Assembly (NCBI RefSeq): GCF_000524195.1
Contig: NW_020170386.1
Span: forward strand, 1,326,105-1,390,104
Direction: 5' to 3'
Origin: Echinococcus granulosus
Lineage: Eukaryota; Platyhelminthes; Cestoda; Cyclophyllidea; Taeniidae
DNA length: 64,000 nt
Shown here: positions 13,501 through 23,261 of the stretch, piece after piece
How positions within the stretch are numbered: the first letter of the stretch is position 1
Layout of the letters: every line of letters starts with the position of its first letter
Made by a program: the position numbers and the translations under genes
The notes under the pieces: generated by a model
Databases searched by the model: none
Told to the model about the DNA's origin: nothing
What the model saw: only the letters and a program-made list of their open reading frames with translations

Positions 13501-16500
13501 GTAAGCGTGCCACTCTCTCCAAGGCGCTCGATGCCACCATCCCCCCATCGGTCCTCGACTCATCTCGAAAACTTGGATGCCGTTTCCTCATCCCACTCGA
13601 GGCTTCTTTCAGAAGTAGAAGGCTTTCCACCTAGCCAATTTGGACATTGCCCACCACAATTGGTAAACGCCGATCTAACATCATCTTTTTCTCTAAACAA
13701 AACCACCGCGGAGGAGGAGGCTTCAAAAATTAATAAAAATTTACTCCCAGGCGTTAATAGTTCACCTAAGAGGGAGATCTTTCCTCGAGGTGTGTTCTCT
13801 GCAGAGCCAGAAATATCGGAAGACACTTTTGCTTGTTCGGCATCGCGAGAAGCATTTGGGGATTTTACTGTGGATGTGGTTTTGCCAAAATTGGAAGCGA
13901 ATACTTCCACAAAATCTAGCGCTGTTTATCCGGAAGGTCCTGGACAACCAGATACCGAATTGGTGAGTTTCTTTTTATGTTTGTACAACCAACTTTGAGG
14001 GTTCCAATTTAGGGCTTTATGTTCCGCAGACTCCTCAATCTTTCTTTAAACCGCGCGTTTCATGCTCACCCTTTCCAATGATGATCAGCGTGATGAGTGA
14101 CAATGAGGAGTGGAACACAACTCAGAAGTCCACTGGTCGTTCCTCCATACCTATAAATTCGCGAAGAAATTCAAAATCCACCGTCTATGGACGCAAGGCT
14201 AAACCACAGGATGAACTCGTCTCTCGGGCGGTAGAAAGTTCAATTAAGGGCTTATCACATGAGGGCAGTGAGGTATCCCACCGATCATCGAAACGGTGTG
14301 AAATGGCTACGTTTGAGCAGCTCTCACCTCAATTGAGCAGTAGCACCCTTTTTTCTACTTCTGAAAATGTGAATGCGAAGTCTGCAACATCATTAATAAG
14401 TTTATATTTGGAAAAACCCCTCACCTTATTGCATATTAACTACTGCAAAACAACTGTCAGGCAATTCTTTCAAATCCCTGGTTGGGTGCGCCAAACTCAA
14501 CCTAACTTAGTCGACTTGGAGGATTTCGGTCATGCTGTGCTGGTAAAAAGAAATGAAAACGTTACCTGTTTGCTTGTTAGTAGGTGTAACAGAATAGTTA
14601 GAAAAATTAGGATTCCCTTTTAATTGGTCTTTGAATTAAGTGTAGTTAACTAAGTAAACCTGACATATATCATGTTCCGATTTATTAAACGTTGTTAGGC
14701 ATATGAATACAAATGTCTAGGCGTTTGGCGTGTATCATCGTTCGCGCATCGTTTCCTACATAAGATTAATTTTACTGGACCACTTTCCTTTTAGAGTTCA
14801 CACTGTTCGATTTCAAGCCGCCCATCCTCAGAGCATTTATCGGCAGCGTCTGGCATGTTGCAGCCACCACCGCGTAAGGCCGCAAATAGCGTTACATTTA
14901 CAGAATCTGAGCAAGACAAAGAGAATGTATCACCAGATGTGAGCGTTGAGATCATCTATATGGATATCGTTTGATTTTCATTTGTTTCAGGGCTGTTGTC
15001 AAATTACACTTTTGCAACGCGTACTGCTTTCGTGCATTACTTTGTTCTGTATATTTTGATGGCTTTGCCTCATAGAATTGGGTCGTGTCTTCCCCTCTTC
15101 CACCCTTACAGGTGTCGGTAATAGTCACTAGACGCCGCGCCATTCACCGACTCCCGGTGCTTCCCGTCCCTACGGGACCGGTACCAGCACCGAGGCATTC
15201 GGCCCACAAGGCGAAGACTCAACTTGCTTTTCCGACAGGGAGAGGAGAGATTGTTGAGGCGAAGGCTCAACTTCGTCGGGAAATAAAAGCGCTTAAAGCC
15301 AAAGAGGATATTTTGTGGTGATTTCTCCCTTTCAGCGTAACCCTACTTGCATCTTCTACAAAATTCGGGACAAAGTATTAAAAAAGTGATACTGGAATGA
15401 ATAAGCTAAATATTGCTACCACTCATCCACACTTCTATTGTATGCATATTGCACATTCATATTTCCCACACAACACGTTTAATGGGGTACTAAGTGAATA
15501 TGGTAACTGTAGTAAAGCTGATGCCTAGATTTTATTTTCCTTTCATTTCCTAGCCAAATGTTTTTTGTGCTGTCAAACATTGATTATTTTATTTGTGTCG
15601 ATTCGGCCAGGAGGACATTTGAGAAGTTATCCTTTTAGTCCTCACTAGTAACTCCTTTTCATTAATTTATGACAGTTTATTCCTCTATAGTTCCGATTGA
15701 CTTAGATTCTTTAAGTTACATTGGCTCCTGTGCCTTAGTTTGAGTTTGAGTGAAAATTTGAATAACGCTCCTTTCACCGAGTTAGGCTGTGTTGCGTCTG
15801 TTGCTAAGGTTGGTATTGATCAAATATGGGACGGCATTTGAGGAGGCTTTGGACCAACGCAGTCAGGTGCACTTTGCGGCGGCCAGTGCAAGGGCCCAGG
15901 CTAGTAACGAAGTCTCTGAGACACGTCGTCAGACTGCTACCCTCTACAATGCCGTTCTAGAATCACAGCGACGACACGAGCGCATGCGTGAAACGATCGA
16001 AAAGGCCGAGGCTGTGAGTCCTCCCACTCCTCCCTTTCTTCTCAGTTGCTAATCTCCCAACATTTGGATTTTTCTATCGTTTTTCGCTGTTTTAGAGTCA
16101 AGATGAGTGGTTGAAACGCATTGAAGCTCTCCAAACGAAGCACACTCGTCAGTCGGAGAAAGGGGTGACCTATCAAAAATACTGTCTTGGAAAGATTCAA
16201 AGGTAGGTCCCGTCTTTCTTCCCGTAACAATCATAAGAAAGGCTTCAGCACTTTACCTTCTTAACTGGACCTTTTATTGTTTACTTATTTGCCTCTGGTG
16301 CAAGGGCAAATTGCGCGCCTTTGGACGGGGCTACTAAGTGGAATTTATTTCCCATAATTTGCCTCTTCAGCTCAGGTAAATCTTCTGCAGCAAATCAGAC
16401 TACGAAATCCCTTTTTTGCTCTAGGGCCCTCGAAAATCAGGAGGTGACAAAGACCGAGATGGAAAAGGAGCTTAGCAAACTGCGTGTTCAATCCAAGCAA

Positions 16501-16662
16501 ATGGAAATGAAACAAAGGTCCCTCGAGGCTGAACTAAAACAAAAGGTAAGCCTGGTAACTTATGGCAGTCTACTGATTTGTTTGTTACCTACACTTTTTT
16601 TAATCCTGTAGGCCCAAGAGAATCAAGAGCTTACCCGCATTTGTGACAGCTTGTTAACGTGA
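10587..16662 (+). CDS. TACC: TACC-family protein (transforming acidic coiled-coil), 13 exons
   Basis: TACC proteins act at centrosomes and spindle poles, where the C-terminal coiled coil binds XMAP215/ch-TOG and helps stabilise microtubules. Exons: 10587-10786, 11024-11070, 11571-11669, 12481-12532, 12734-13086, 13352-13962, 14030-14542, 14795-14938, 15112-15317, 15809-16013, 16096-16202, 16425-16545, 16612-16662. The sum is 2709 nt, 902 residues. The first 700 residues are Ser/Pro-rich and poorly conserved, as in the family. The TACC coiled coil runs from about residue 719 to the end. Diagnostic parts are RRHERMRETIEKAE, the block of exon 11, and the extreme C terminus QENQELTRICDSLL, which matches the family ending. 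The frames of exons 9-13 are secure. Exon 2 could start 3 nt earlier, and the end of exon 7 is the least certain boundary. The gene converges with MSTO1. Confidence 0.88.
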
Positions 16663-16890
16663 TTGCATTTGTCACATCTCTGTTTTTGTGTACATTTGTT
16701 ATTCGGTGTGCGGATCTTAAAATATATGTGTAGCGTCTCCCTAGACGGGCCTTCTTGACACTAATCTACCCAATTCCTAGGCGGGGGAAAATAGACTGTA
16801 TCACCCCGAGCCTTTCCTGCAGCCGTAGGAAACAGCAACACGTCAATAACGTACGGATGAGTTGGGATGTTATCAGGACAAGCCACGGGT

Positions 16891-16932
16891 GGTAGTACAA
16901 CCTGCAAAGACTCGAATTGCCAGCGCATTAAC
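16891..16932 (+). repeat. Worn interspersed repeat, copy A
   Basis: The stretch starting GGTAGTACAACCTGCAAAG matches the one starting GGAAGTACAACCCGCAGAA at 21478-21515, with both ending in a GCG..TAAC block. Similarity seems to extend weakly upstream. On the minus strand both encode a VVLP-containing frame, so a decayed element of some kind is possible. The family is not recognised. Confidence 0.4.
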
Positions 16933-17196
16933 CAAATAGCCAACGTTTGAAGCAGATGATGCCACAAAAATTGCATCATCTAGTTAAACTGGCTGATTTC
17001 TTGGCCACTTCCCGATTGCAAAAAACGCAGACCTTCGGGGCAGTGGGCCTCTTGCCAACGGGAGTATTAGCAGGTTAGTTAGCCGCTGACTGACCGAGAG
17101 GGTAGGCGAGAGCATGATACAGTGGTTTTGGGGGAGGAGAATCCTATTTCCCCAAAACTAACTTCCAAAACTTTGAAATAGAAGAGTTTCTAGGGT

Positions 17197-17202
17197 TTTA
17201 TT
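17197..17202 (-). terminator. Possible MSTO1 polyadenylation signal
   Basis: AATAAA on the minus strand (TTTATT on the plus strand), 196 nt after the MSTO1 stop codon. Confidence 0.4.
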
Positions 17203-17398
17203 AGTTTAACACCATACGAAATTATATTTGATCATCTGTAATCTAAATCGGCTTATGCCTGTGCTACCGCCCTTATTGTACAAATTCCTAGAACAGTGTA
17301 CATGTCCCCAAGCCCTGGGATAAATGTCCTCGATCTCGTCAATCGCGTTTTTTCACGTAAGAGGTATTAACAGTAGCACACAGAAGCAGTGCACAAAC

Positions 17399-19849
17399 TC
17401 AGCCATCTGGTGAGGCGTAAGCCTCTACAAGATGGTCCACAGCGGACTCTTGCAGCTGACGCAGTTCATCGGTCTCTAGGTAAGGGTTGAGAGGTTTGCG
17501 GAATGCGCAGTCCATGTGAAGCTTCAGCCCTCGGGCCAACCACTGGTTCTCAGCAGTCCAATGACTGACGGCCTCGATGAGTGCGCAAGCACGCGAGCGC
17601 ACGGGCTGGGTGCAGAGCAAAGTCTCCGTCCCATTTAGTCGTGGAAGAGTGAGGGGAGCAGCCGGCAGGGAGCAGGATAGCTGTGGGTCCACACCCTCCT
17701 CAAGGAAGCAAGCATAACCGCGGGACCGTGGCAGGTAGGGGAGAAAACTGCCCTCTTCCATTAAGAACCCGCGTGTCGAAAGCTGACAAACTAGGGAACG
17801 GGGACGGGATGACACCTGGGTCGTGTCGTGACACATACTGAAAGTATTTGCATGTGTCCATATCTGGTCTTCTTGAAGCTTCGTCGTGATATCCTGAGTA
17901 GTTAATGACAGTGACATCATCTGAAAACAATTTAGAGTAAATATACTAAGATACCACTGCTTCCAGGGGTAAACGATGATAACACATGAAAATTGAATTT
18001 GTAAACACAATTAGAGTAGGAATACTCAACAAAGCAGAGGAGCGAGCACCTTTTTGTGCGTTGGTATTAATGAATTGATAAAACCATGCAGTTCAGAGGA
18101 GTACTTGTAGTCACGGTTGAGCAAGATGGGAGTGAATAGGGTTGCCAGTCCAGCAGCCAAGCGACTGGAGGCGGCGCAGGCATCGCCAGTGTCCGTCACT
18201 GGCATCCAGGCAGAGCAGGAGGGCCAGTTCGTGGCTTCCTCCATGACAGTGAAGAGGGTTAGCCGGTTGAGGCAGACAGTAGACCACCGGCTCGAAAGTT
18301 GAGAGGGCTGGAAGTAGGAGGAGATAGCGGAAGTGAAAACAGGGCGTTTTGCGAACTCCTCACTAAGAAACTCGCCCAGGCGAAGACCCACACCGGCAAA
18401 ACCGGAGTCAGAGTCGACGAGAAGGGAAAAACCGTTCGGTCGGTCGCATTCCTCCACCAACCGGTGGAAATAAGCCTCAAAATACTCGAAAGCGTCCCCA
18501 CCCTCGCGATACAGATCAAGACCCTATAATGAGTAAAGGTACATATCTGAGGCGTTAGCTCGGACACATGTTTAAACATGTAGACTATAAAGGCAAGGTT
18601 GATATAACTACTGTTGAAATTTAGAACAAGGTCTCTTCGTAAGGATTAGTCCACATCATTTACACTTTGAGTAATATAAAGCCACATTCACAGTCAAAAT
18701 AACACGCTCAAAGTGACAAAGCACAAACTAAGTTAACTTGCGAATATGATAAGGTGAATGTATCGAGGACAAATAGTTATTAATGATTGAAACAATGAGT
18801 AATAGAGACAAATGATAAGCATTACTAATGAGCTTTGACTTTTCTATGATGAAAGGCAATACTACAGGATAAGGTAAAGTGTAAGATGCAAAATCGAGAT
18901 TTAGTTGCCAAACCATCCAATGGTGAATGAAATAGCCACTAGTCACAGATGTGATGGGGAAATGGGTAAGTTATGCTGAATCAAAATTGATTTAGTTAGT
19001 GGTGAGGTCTGTTGTAATTGACGAAATTTGGCTCACCTGTGCGAATGATGAAAAGGAGGTTGAGTCGTTGTCTTTAGCTGCGGATGTAGAGGCATTGCTA
19101 GAACGGGAGGGTGAGGCGAAAACGTCACCGGGCGATGAGGAGTCCAGGTATTCGCGTAGAACAACGACCGTGTCTTCACCATTCCACCTCCGTTTCACTG
19201 CTGGAAGCAGACAGTCTGTCCAGAAGCGGGATTTCGACACCTCAAGTTCCCTAATCTCGTCAATCTTTCCTCTGACCTCAAGCGAATGCTCACTGAAAGG
19301 CGAACATGAGACAATCCACTAAATCAAGAAGTGTGAGGTCGCCAATATAAAAGAAACAGTCAATAAAGCAATTAGATTTAATAAACTTTAAAGGAGTGCC
19401 AAAATTAAGTAGCGATTTTAAGACAGCCAATGAGTTAACGCCAATGAAACAAAACGTTTAATACTACAATGAACAAAAAATTACTTCATTTGGAGTTGAA
19501 AATTACCATCGTCCTGCCTGACTGTTTGAATGTCGCCATCCCAGGCCACGGTGACAGAAGGTGTGGCAGAAGACATTTCCATTCGAGGAGTACGTATGCT
19601 ACCGAGGGTATCAATAGCAATCAGGCGAGGCCGAAGAGACGACATAGAACCCCTTACATTTATTCGAAAGAGCGCGGGGAGGTAAAAGCAACTATCCTCC
19701 GACCTCTGAAACAGACTGCTCTCCTGTAAATTCCAAAAATGGGCACCAATCCAATTGGACGAAGGTCCAGCTTGAATAAAAATGAGTTCGCGAAATGTGC
19801 CATTGGAAGGGGTAGTACATAAACAGGTTGTAGAGTTCTTAAAATCCAT
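17399..19849 (-). CDS. MSTO1: Misato homolog 1, four exons
   Basis: Misato is a tubulin/FtsZ-like protein of the cytosol and outer mitochondrial surface, needed for mitochondrial distribution and fusion. Exons in gene order (plus coordinates): 19485-19849, 19037-19292, 18050-18523, 17399-17920. The sum is 1617 nt, 538 residues (human 570). The N terminus has the family pattern RELIFIQAG...NWIGAHFW at residues 20-39, followed by a tubulin-like block ending TVAWDGDIQTV. Residues 230-253 carry VEECDRPNGF and SGFAGVG, the misato form of the tubulin nucleotide loop. The exon 1 donor was chosen at 19485 because only it keeps the frame into exon 2. The gene diverges from LRRFIP and converges with TACC. 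Confidence 0.93.
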
Positions 19850-20963
19850 TACACTAAAAAATCAAAGATATTAGATGGAACAACCACCGCAGAACGCGGA
19901 TGAGCAGCAGAGCTGCATGTATGCCAATTGGATATTAAAGCCTAATAATCACCTCTTTGCAGATAACTGCTAGAAAATTCGCGCGGTATTACTCGCACGA
20001 AATAAATCCAACAGGTAACAGATTCAACAATGCAAGACACATAGGAAATAAAAGTTGGAATATGGAGGCAAAATATTACTGGAAATACCTAAGATTATTG
20101 GGCAAAGAATCGTAAAGACCAACAAAACAGTTACTGGAAAAACATACTGGCAGGAAAAAGACACAGTGACTCAAATAAGCAGCTTGGCGTATAAAGGTAA
20201 CGCATATCCTCGACGCAGACATTCAGACAACCCATTAACTGAGGTGTCACGCCTTGCTCCCCATCTACACTCGCCACCCTGTGCTTCTTTTCAGTCATAA
20301 AAGTTGAAGTTTACATAAATAGTGTTGTAATATCAAAGTTGCACTTGTACAAGCAAAAAGGTAAATTGTATGTAACGAATGGCAGAGACACGAACCATCT
20401 CATAAAGCCCTCACAACTGTACCAATCGATGCGAGGCGTTAAAACGAAGTACTTTTGTTGCTCTTATAGTAGATGCAAATAACAGCAAGGGAGGAGGCGT
20501 AATAAATTGCCAAAAAGCATCTCAAGTAGAGGCACATCTTACTAAAAGTGATATTGAGTTACTAAGATTAGTTATTTTAGATGCCACCTAACTAATATTG
20601 GTGGTTCTAGTGTAATACTTACGTTGTTTTAATGTACCTCTCAGGGATAAGGCAAAAAATTTGAATCTCTTGGTTAGATTGTCCTCTCCCGTACCTAGTG
20701 ACTACAGCTCCCCTCCTTCTTGAACATTGTATTTTCCCTCCCCATCTTCTCACCTCTAATAAAGATGTCAAAAGTGAATCAACCGGGCATGCCTAAGAAC
20801 GCTAGAAATAGGGAAGCGGAGACCGACGAGTCTCGCTTCACACTAGTGTTCGAATTATACAAATTGATCTCCCACTTAAGCCCTTGATATTTAAGCCCAA
20901 TAAAGTTTCAGCTGCAATGCTTTGGTGATCTCCCAAGTAAACAGTTTTTCAGCCTTAGCTAGT
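19850..20963. other. MSTO1 upstream region
   Basis: About 1.1 kb of upstream sequence, without exon-like ORFs, leading to an inverted LTR copy. It probably holds the MSTO1 promoter. No clear TATA or CCAAT arrangement is visible. Confidence 0.4.
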
Positions 20964-21163
20964 TGTAATACGATAGTGGTTTATCCCTTGGTTCTGGTGA
21001 GGCGCCACTTTTGTACTTGGAATTAGCCCCCTTGTACCTCGCTGGGTGGGCTGGCCTTTTGGGCCATGCCAATAGCCCAGACACCTTCTCCGTGCTGAAT
21101 ATATATATATTCTGCCCGAGTATTGTGCCTTCTTTTGTCTTAAAGGAGTCGCGGGACGCTACA
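20964..21163 (-). repeat. Solo LTR-like repeat, copy 2, minus strand, with 4-bp target duplication
   Basis: A 200-bp copy in reverse orientation: on the plus strand it starts TGTAATACGATAG and ends GCTACA. TAGT at 20960-20963 and TAGT at 21164-21167 form a perfect 4-bp duplication. It has a long TA run (around 21105) at the TATA position. It lies 1.1 kb upstream of MSTO1 and in the same orientation as that gene. Confidence 0.8.
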
Positions 21164-21477
21164 TAGTGGTACGGAGTTACAGGCCCATCTGTCTTCCCAA
21201 ACTCGCTCTGCGTAATGGTAAACCTTCTCGCTTAATGCTATAGCTTGTTGCGACTTCAAATAAAGGTCGTTGTTCCACACGACTGATTAAAATGGTACAA
21301 TGGGTATAAATAGTAGGTTTTTTCAAAAATGCGAGTCATTAACAAACATATACCAAATTTTAGTTCACTTATTCTACATCTTAGTCAGAAGTCATGGTTG
21401 TATGGTAGAAGAGTGTATTACTGATGTGCAGGAGGCTGAGAGGGCACTGGCATGGTCCGGATGCCATTCCAACCAGC

Positions 21478-21515
21478 GGAAGTACAACCCGCAGAAATCT
21501 AATTGGCGGCGTAAC
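21478..21515 (+). repeat. Worn interspersed repeat, copy B
   Basis: Partner of the stretch at 16891-16932; the shared core is GTACAACC(C/T)GCA. It ends 24 bp before LTR copy 3, so the LTR seems to have landed in or beside an older repeat. Confidence 0.4.
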
Positions 21516-21539
21516 TACATGGAGATTTATGCAATCTAT

Positions 21540-21732
21540 TGTGGCGTCCCAGGACTCCCTGAAGACGAAAGAAGACAAAATACTCGGGCAGAATACATAC
21601 TCAGCGCAGAGGTGTCTGGGCTATTGGCATGGCCCAAAAGGCCAGCCCACCCAGCGAGGTTCAAGGGGGCCAATTCAAAGTACAAAAGTGGCGCCTCACC
21701 AATGCCGAGGGATAAACCACTATCGTTTTACA
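21540..21732 (+). repeat. Solo LTR-like repeat, copy 3, imperfect target duplication
   Basis: A 193-bp copy that starts TGTGGCGTCCC and ends TTTTACA. Flanks are CTAT (21536-21539) and CCAT (21733-21736), three of four bases equal, as expected for a target duplication with one later change. The GGCCCAAAAGGCC hairpin is at 21631-21643. It is not paired with the copy at 22210 as a full element, because that copy has its own flanking duplication. Confidence 0.75.
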
Positions 21733-22141
21733 CCATTAAAGCACTGCACTGACTAATTTTGGTGTTTTGATTACACCTAGGCAAAGTGTTTTTTAAAATT
21801 GTTTTATTACCGGTGTCGACACTGCAAATCAACTAAAAACAAGCCTAACATTTAAGTGAGTTGTGTATAGGGGTGCTTTGATCCGAAAAACTTAACTTGC
21901 ATGAGCACACTTTTCGCGTTTAGGTGAAACCAGCACTTGTATCGCATGTACTGAAATCCCTTAAGCATCAGGACATCCAGTATTATGGTTACTTTTGAAA
22001 ACCTTCAGATTACATAATGCACTTGAATTCCATTTGTCGCAAGGGGCAATTCAGGGCAATATATTAAAGGACTGTGTCAGTTGAACACTTCGTCGAATCA
22101 TACCTAGAGCACTGATGTTTTTATTACATGCAGAGAAGTGT

Positions 22142-22525
22142 TGTACCACACTAAGACTTTAGTGAAGACGAAAGAAAGTATAATACCAAGATAGAGCATG
22201 TACTGTCGGTGCAGCGTCCCGAGACTTCCCTGAAGACGGAAGAAGACACAATACTCGGGCAGAGTATATGTTCAGCACAGAGGTGTCTGGGCTATTGGCA
22301 GGGCCGCGAAGGTCAGCCCACCCAGCTAGGTACAAAAAGGCTAGTTCAAAGTACAGAAGTGGCGCCTCACCAACACTGAGGGATAAACCACTATCGCCCT
22401 ACAGTCGGCGTAGGATAGGGCGCGGTGGCTACCGCCACGGCCCGGAGGCTTAGCCGAGCACCGGATCCCAAGTGCCTGCGACCCTAAATGTAGGATCTAA
22501 TAAACACTTAAAGGATTGTGTAACA
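22142..22525 (+). repeat. Older, degenerate LTR copy split by a younger insertion
   Basis: From 22142 the sequence starts TGTACCACACTAAGAC and continues GTGAAGACGAAAGAA, aligning with the 5' third of the LTR family up to about 22209. After the younger copy (22210-22403) the alignment resumes with GGCTACCGCCACGGCCCGG, the counterpart of the hairpin region. It probably ends near TAACA at 22525. No target duplication survives. The right boundary is approximate. Confidence 0.6.
22210..22403 (+). repeat. Solo LTR-like repeat, copy 4, nested in an older copy
   Basis: A 194-bp copy that starts TGCAGCGTCCCG and ends CCCTACA. GTCGG occurs on both sides (22205-22209 and 22404-22408), a 5-bp duplication, or 4 bp if the repeat end is read one base later. 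The sequence on each side belongs to an older copy of the same family. Confidence 0.8.
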
Positions 22526-23261
22526 GGCCATTTTTACCACTTTGGCATCCGAGATGCATTTTAAAGCAAAATTTGTCTCTACAAATTGTTTCGTATATAA
22601 GGGTCAGCAGTCTTTTCCCCTTAAAATAATGTGGGTCAATTAATCTACCATATTTTAATAAAATTCTCTTATTTATTATTGGTAAATAATGGAATGACTC
22701 AGTACTACGAAAAGAATACATCTTCTAGTCGCAATTTTGTTGCAAATCTACTACGATAAAAAGGACAATTTTTCACTACAAAGATGTTAAAATCACTGCC
22801 TAACCCCTTATATTTATCAACTGAACACCACTTGGATTCATGGGTTTGATTCAGGGCATTTTAGTGTAACTCAAGTGATGTGCTAGGAATTATGAGAAGC
22901 CAGTAACAGGACAAAGTTTTCGACCAATAGCAGTTTTGCTCACCTTGTCCTACTTTGTGCGTTTAGCGTCCGGCTTCTGTTCTCCAGTACGGCGTTGATG
23001 GTTATTTTGATTGCTAAGTTATTTTGTTCAGCAGCTTGTGTTTTGAAATATTCTTCCAGATTATTAATCCGACCTCCTAAGCCATGCTACTGGAACCGAT
23101 CTTTATTTTGCATGAAATATGAAACGCTTTTTAAATTTAATGATATTTGGGATTATAAAATGCGCAACTGTTGAAATTAAGATTGGTTTTGCTATGAGAT
23201 TATTGTAATTGTTTTTTATCCTTTTCTGCACATGCTCACTTTGGACACAGGCTTTCAGACT
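22526..23261. other. LRRFIP upstream region
   Basis: AT-rich sequence between the LTR cluster and the first LRRFIP exon. A pyrimidine-rich stretch and CAG directly precede the ATG of 23262, which would fit a cis or trans splice acceptor for a leader exon. No other gene is visible. Confidence 0.4.

Larger units (their letters stand above)
16663..17398. other. Convergent 3' intergenic stretch TACC-MSTO1
   Basis: The stop codons of the two genes face each other across 736 bp. AATATA at 16721-16726 may serve as a variant polyadenylation signal for TACC. The middle part (about 16850-16935) resembles a stretch at 21478-21515 and looks like a worn repeat. No ORF of interest is present. Confidence 0.45.

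Noticed and set aside
21540..22403. Two LTR copies in direct orientation, 477 bp apart, as one full-length miniature LTR element
   Set aside because: The second copy has its own duplication (GTCGG) on both sides and sits in an older copy. The first has CTAT/CCAT around itself. A full element would share one duplication across the outer ends.
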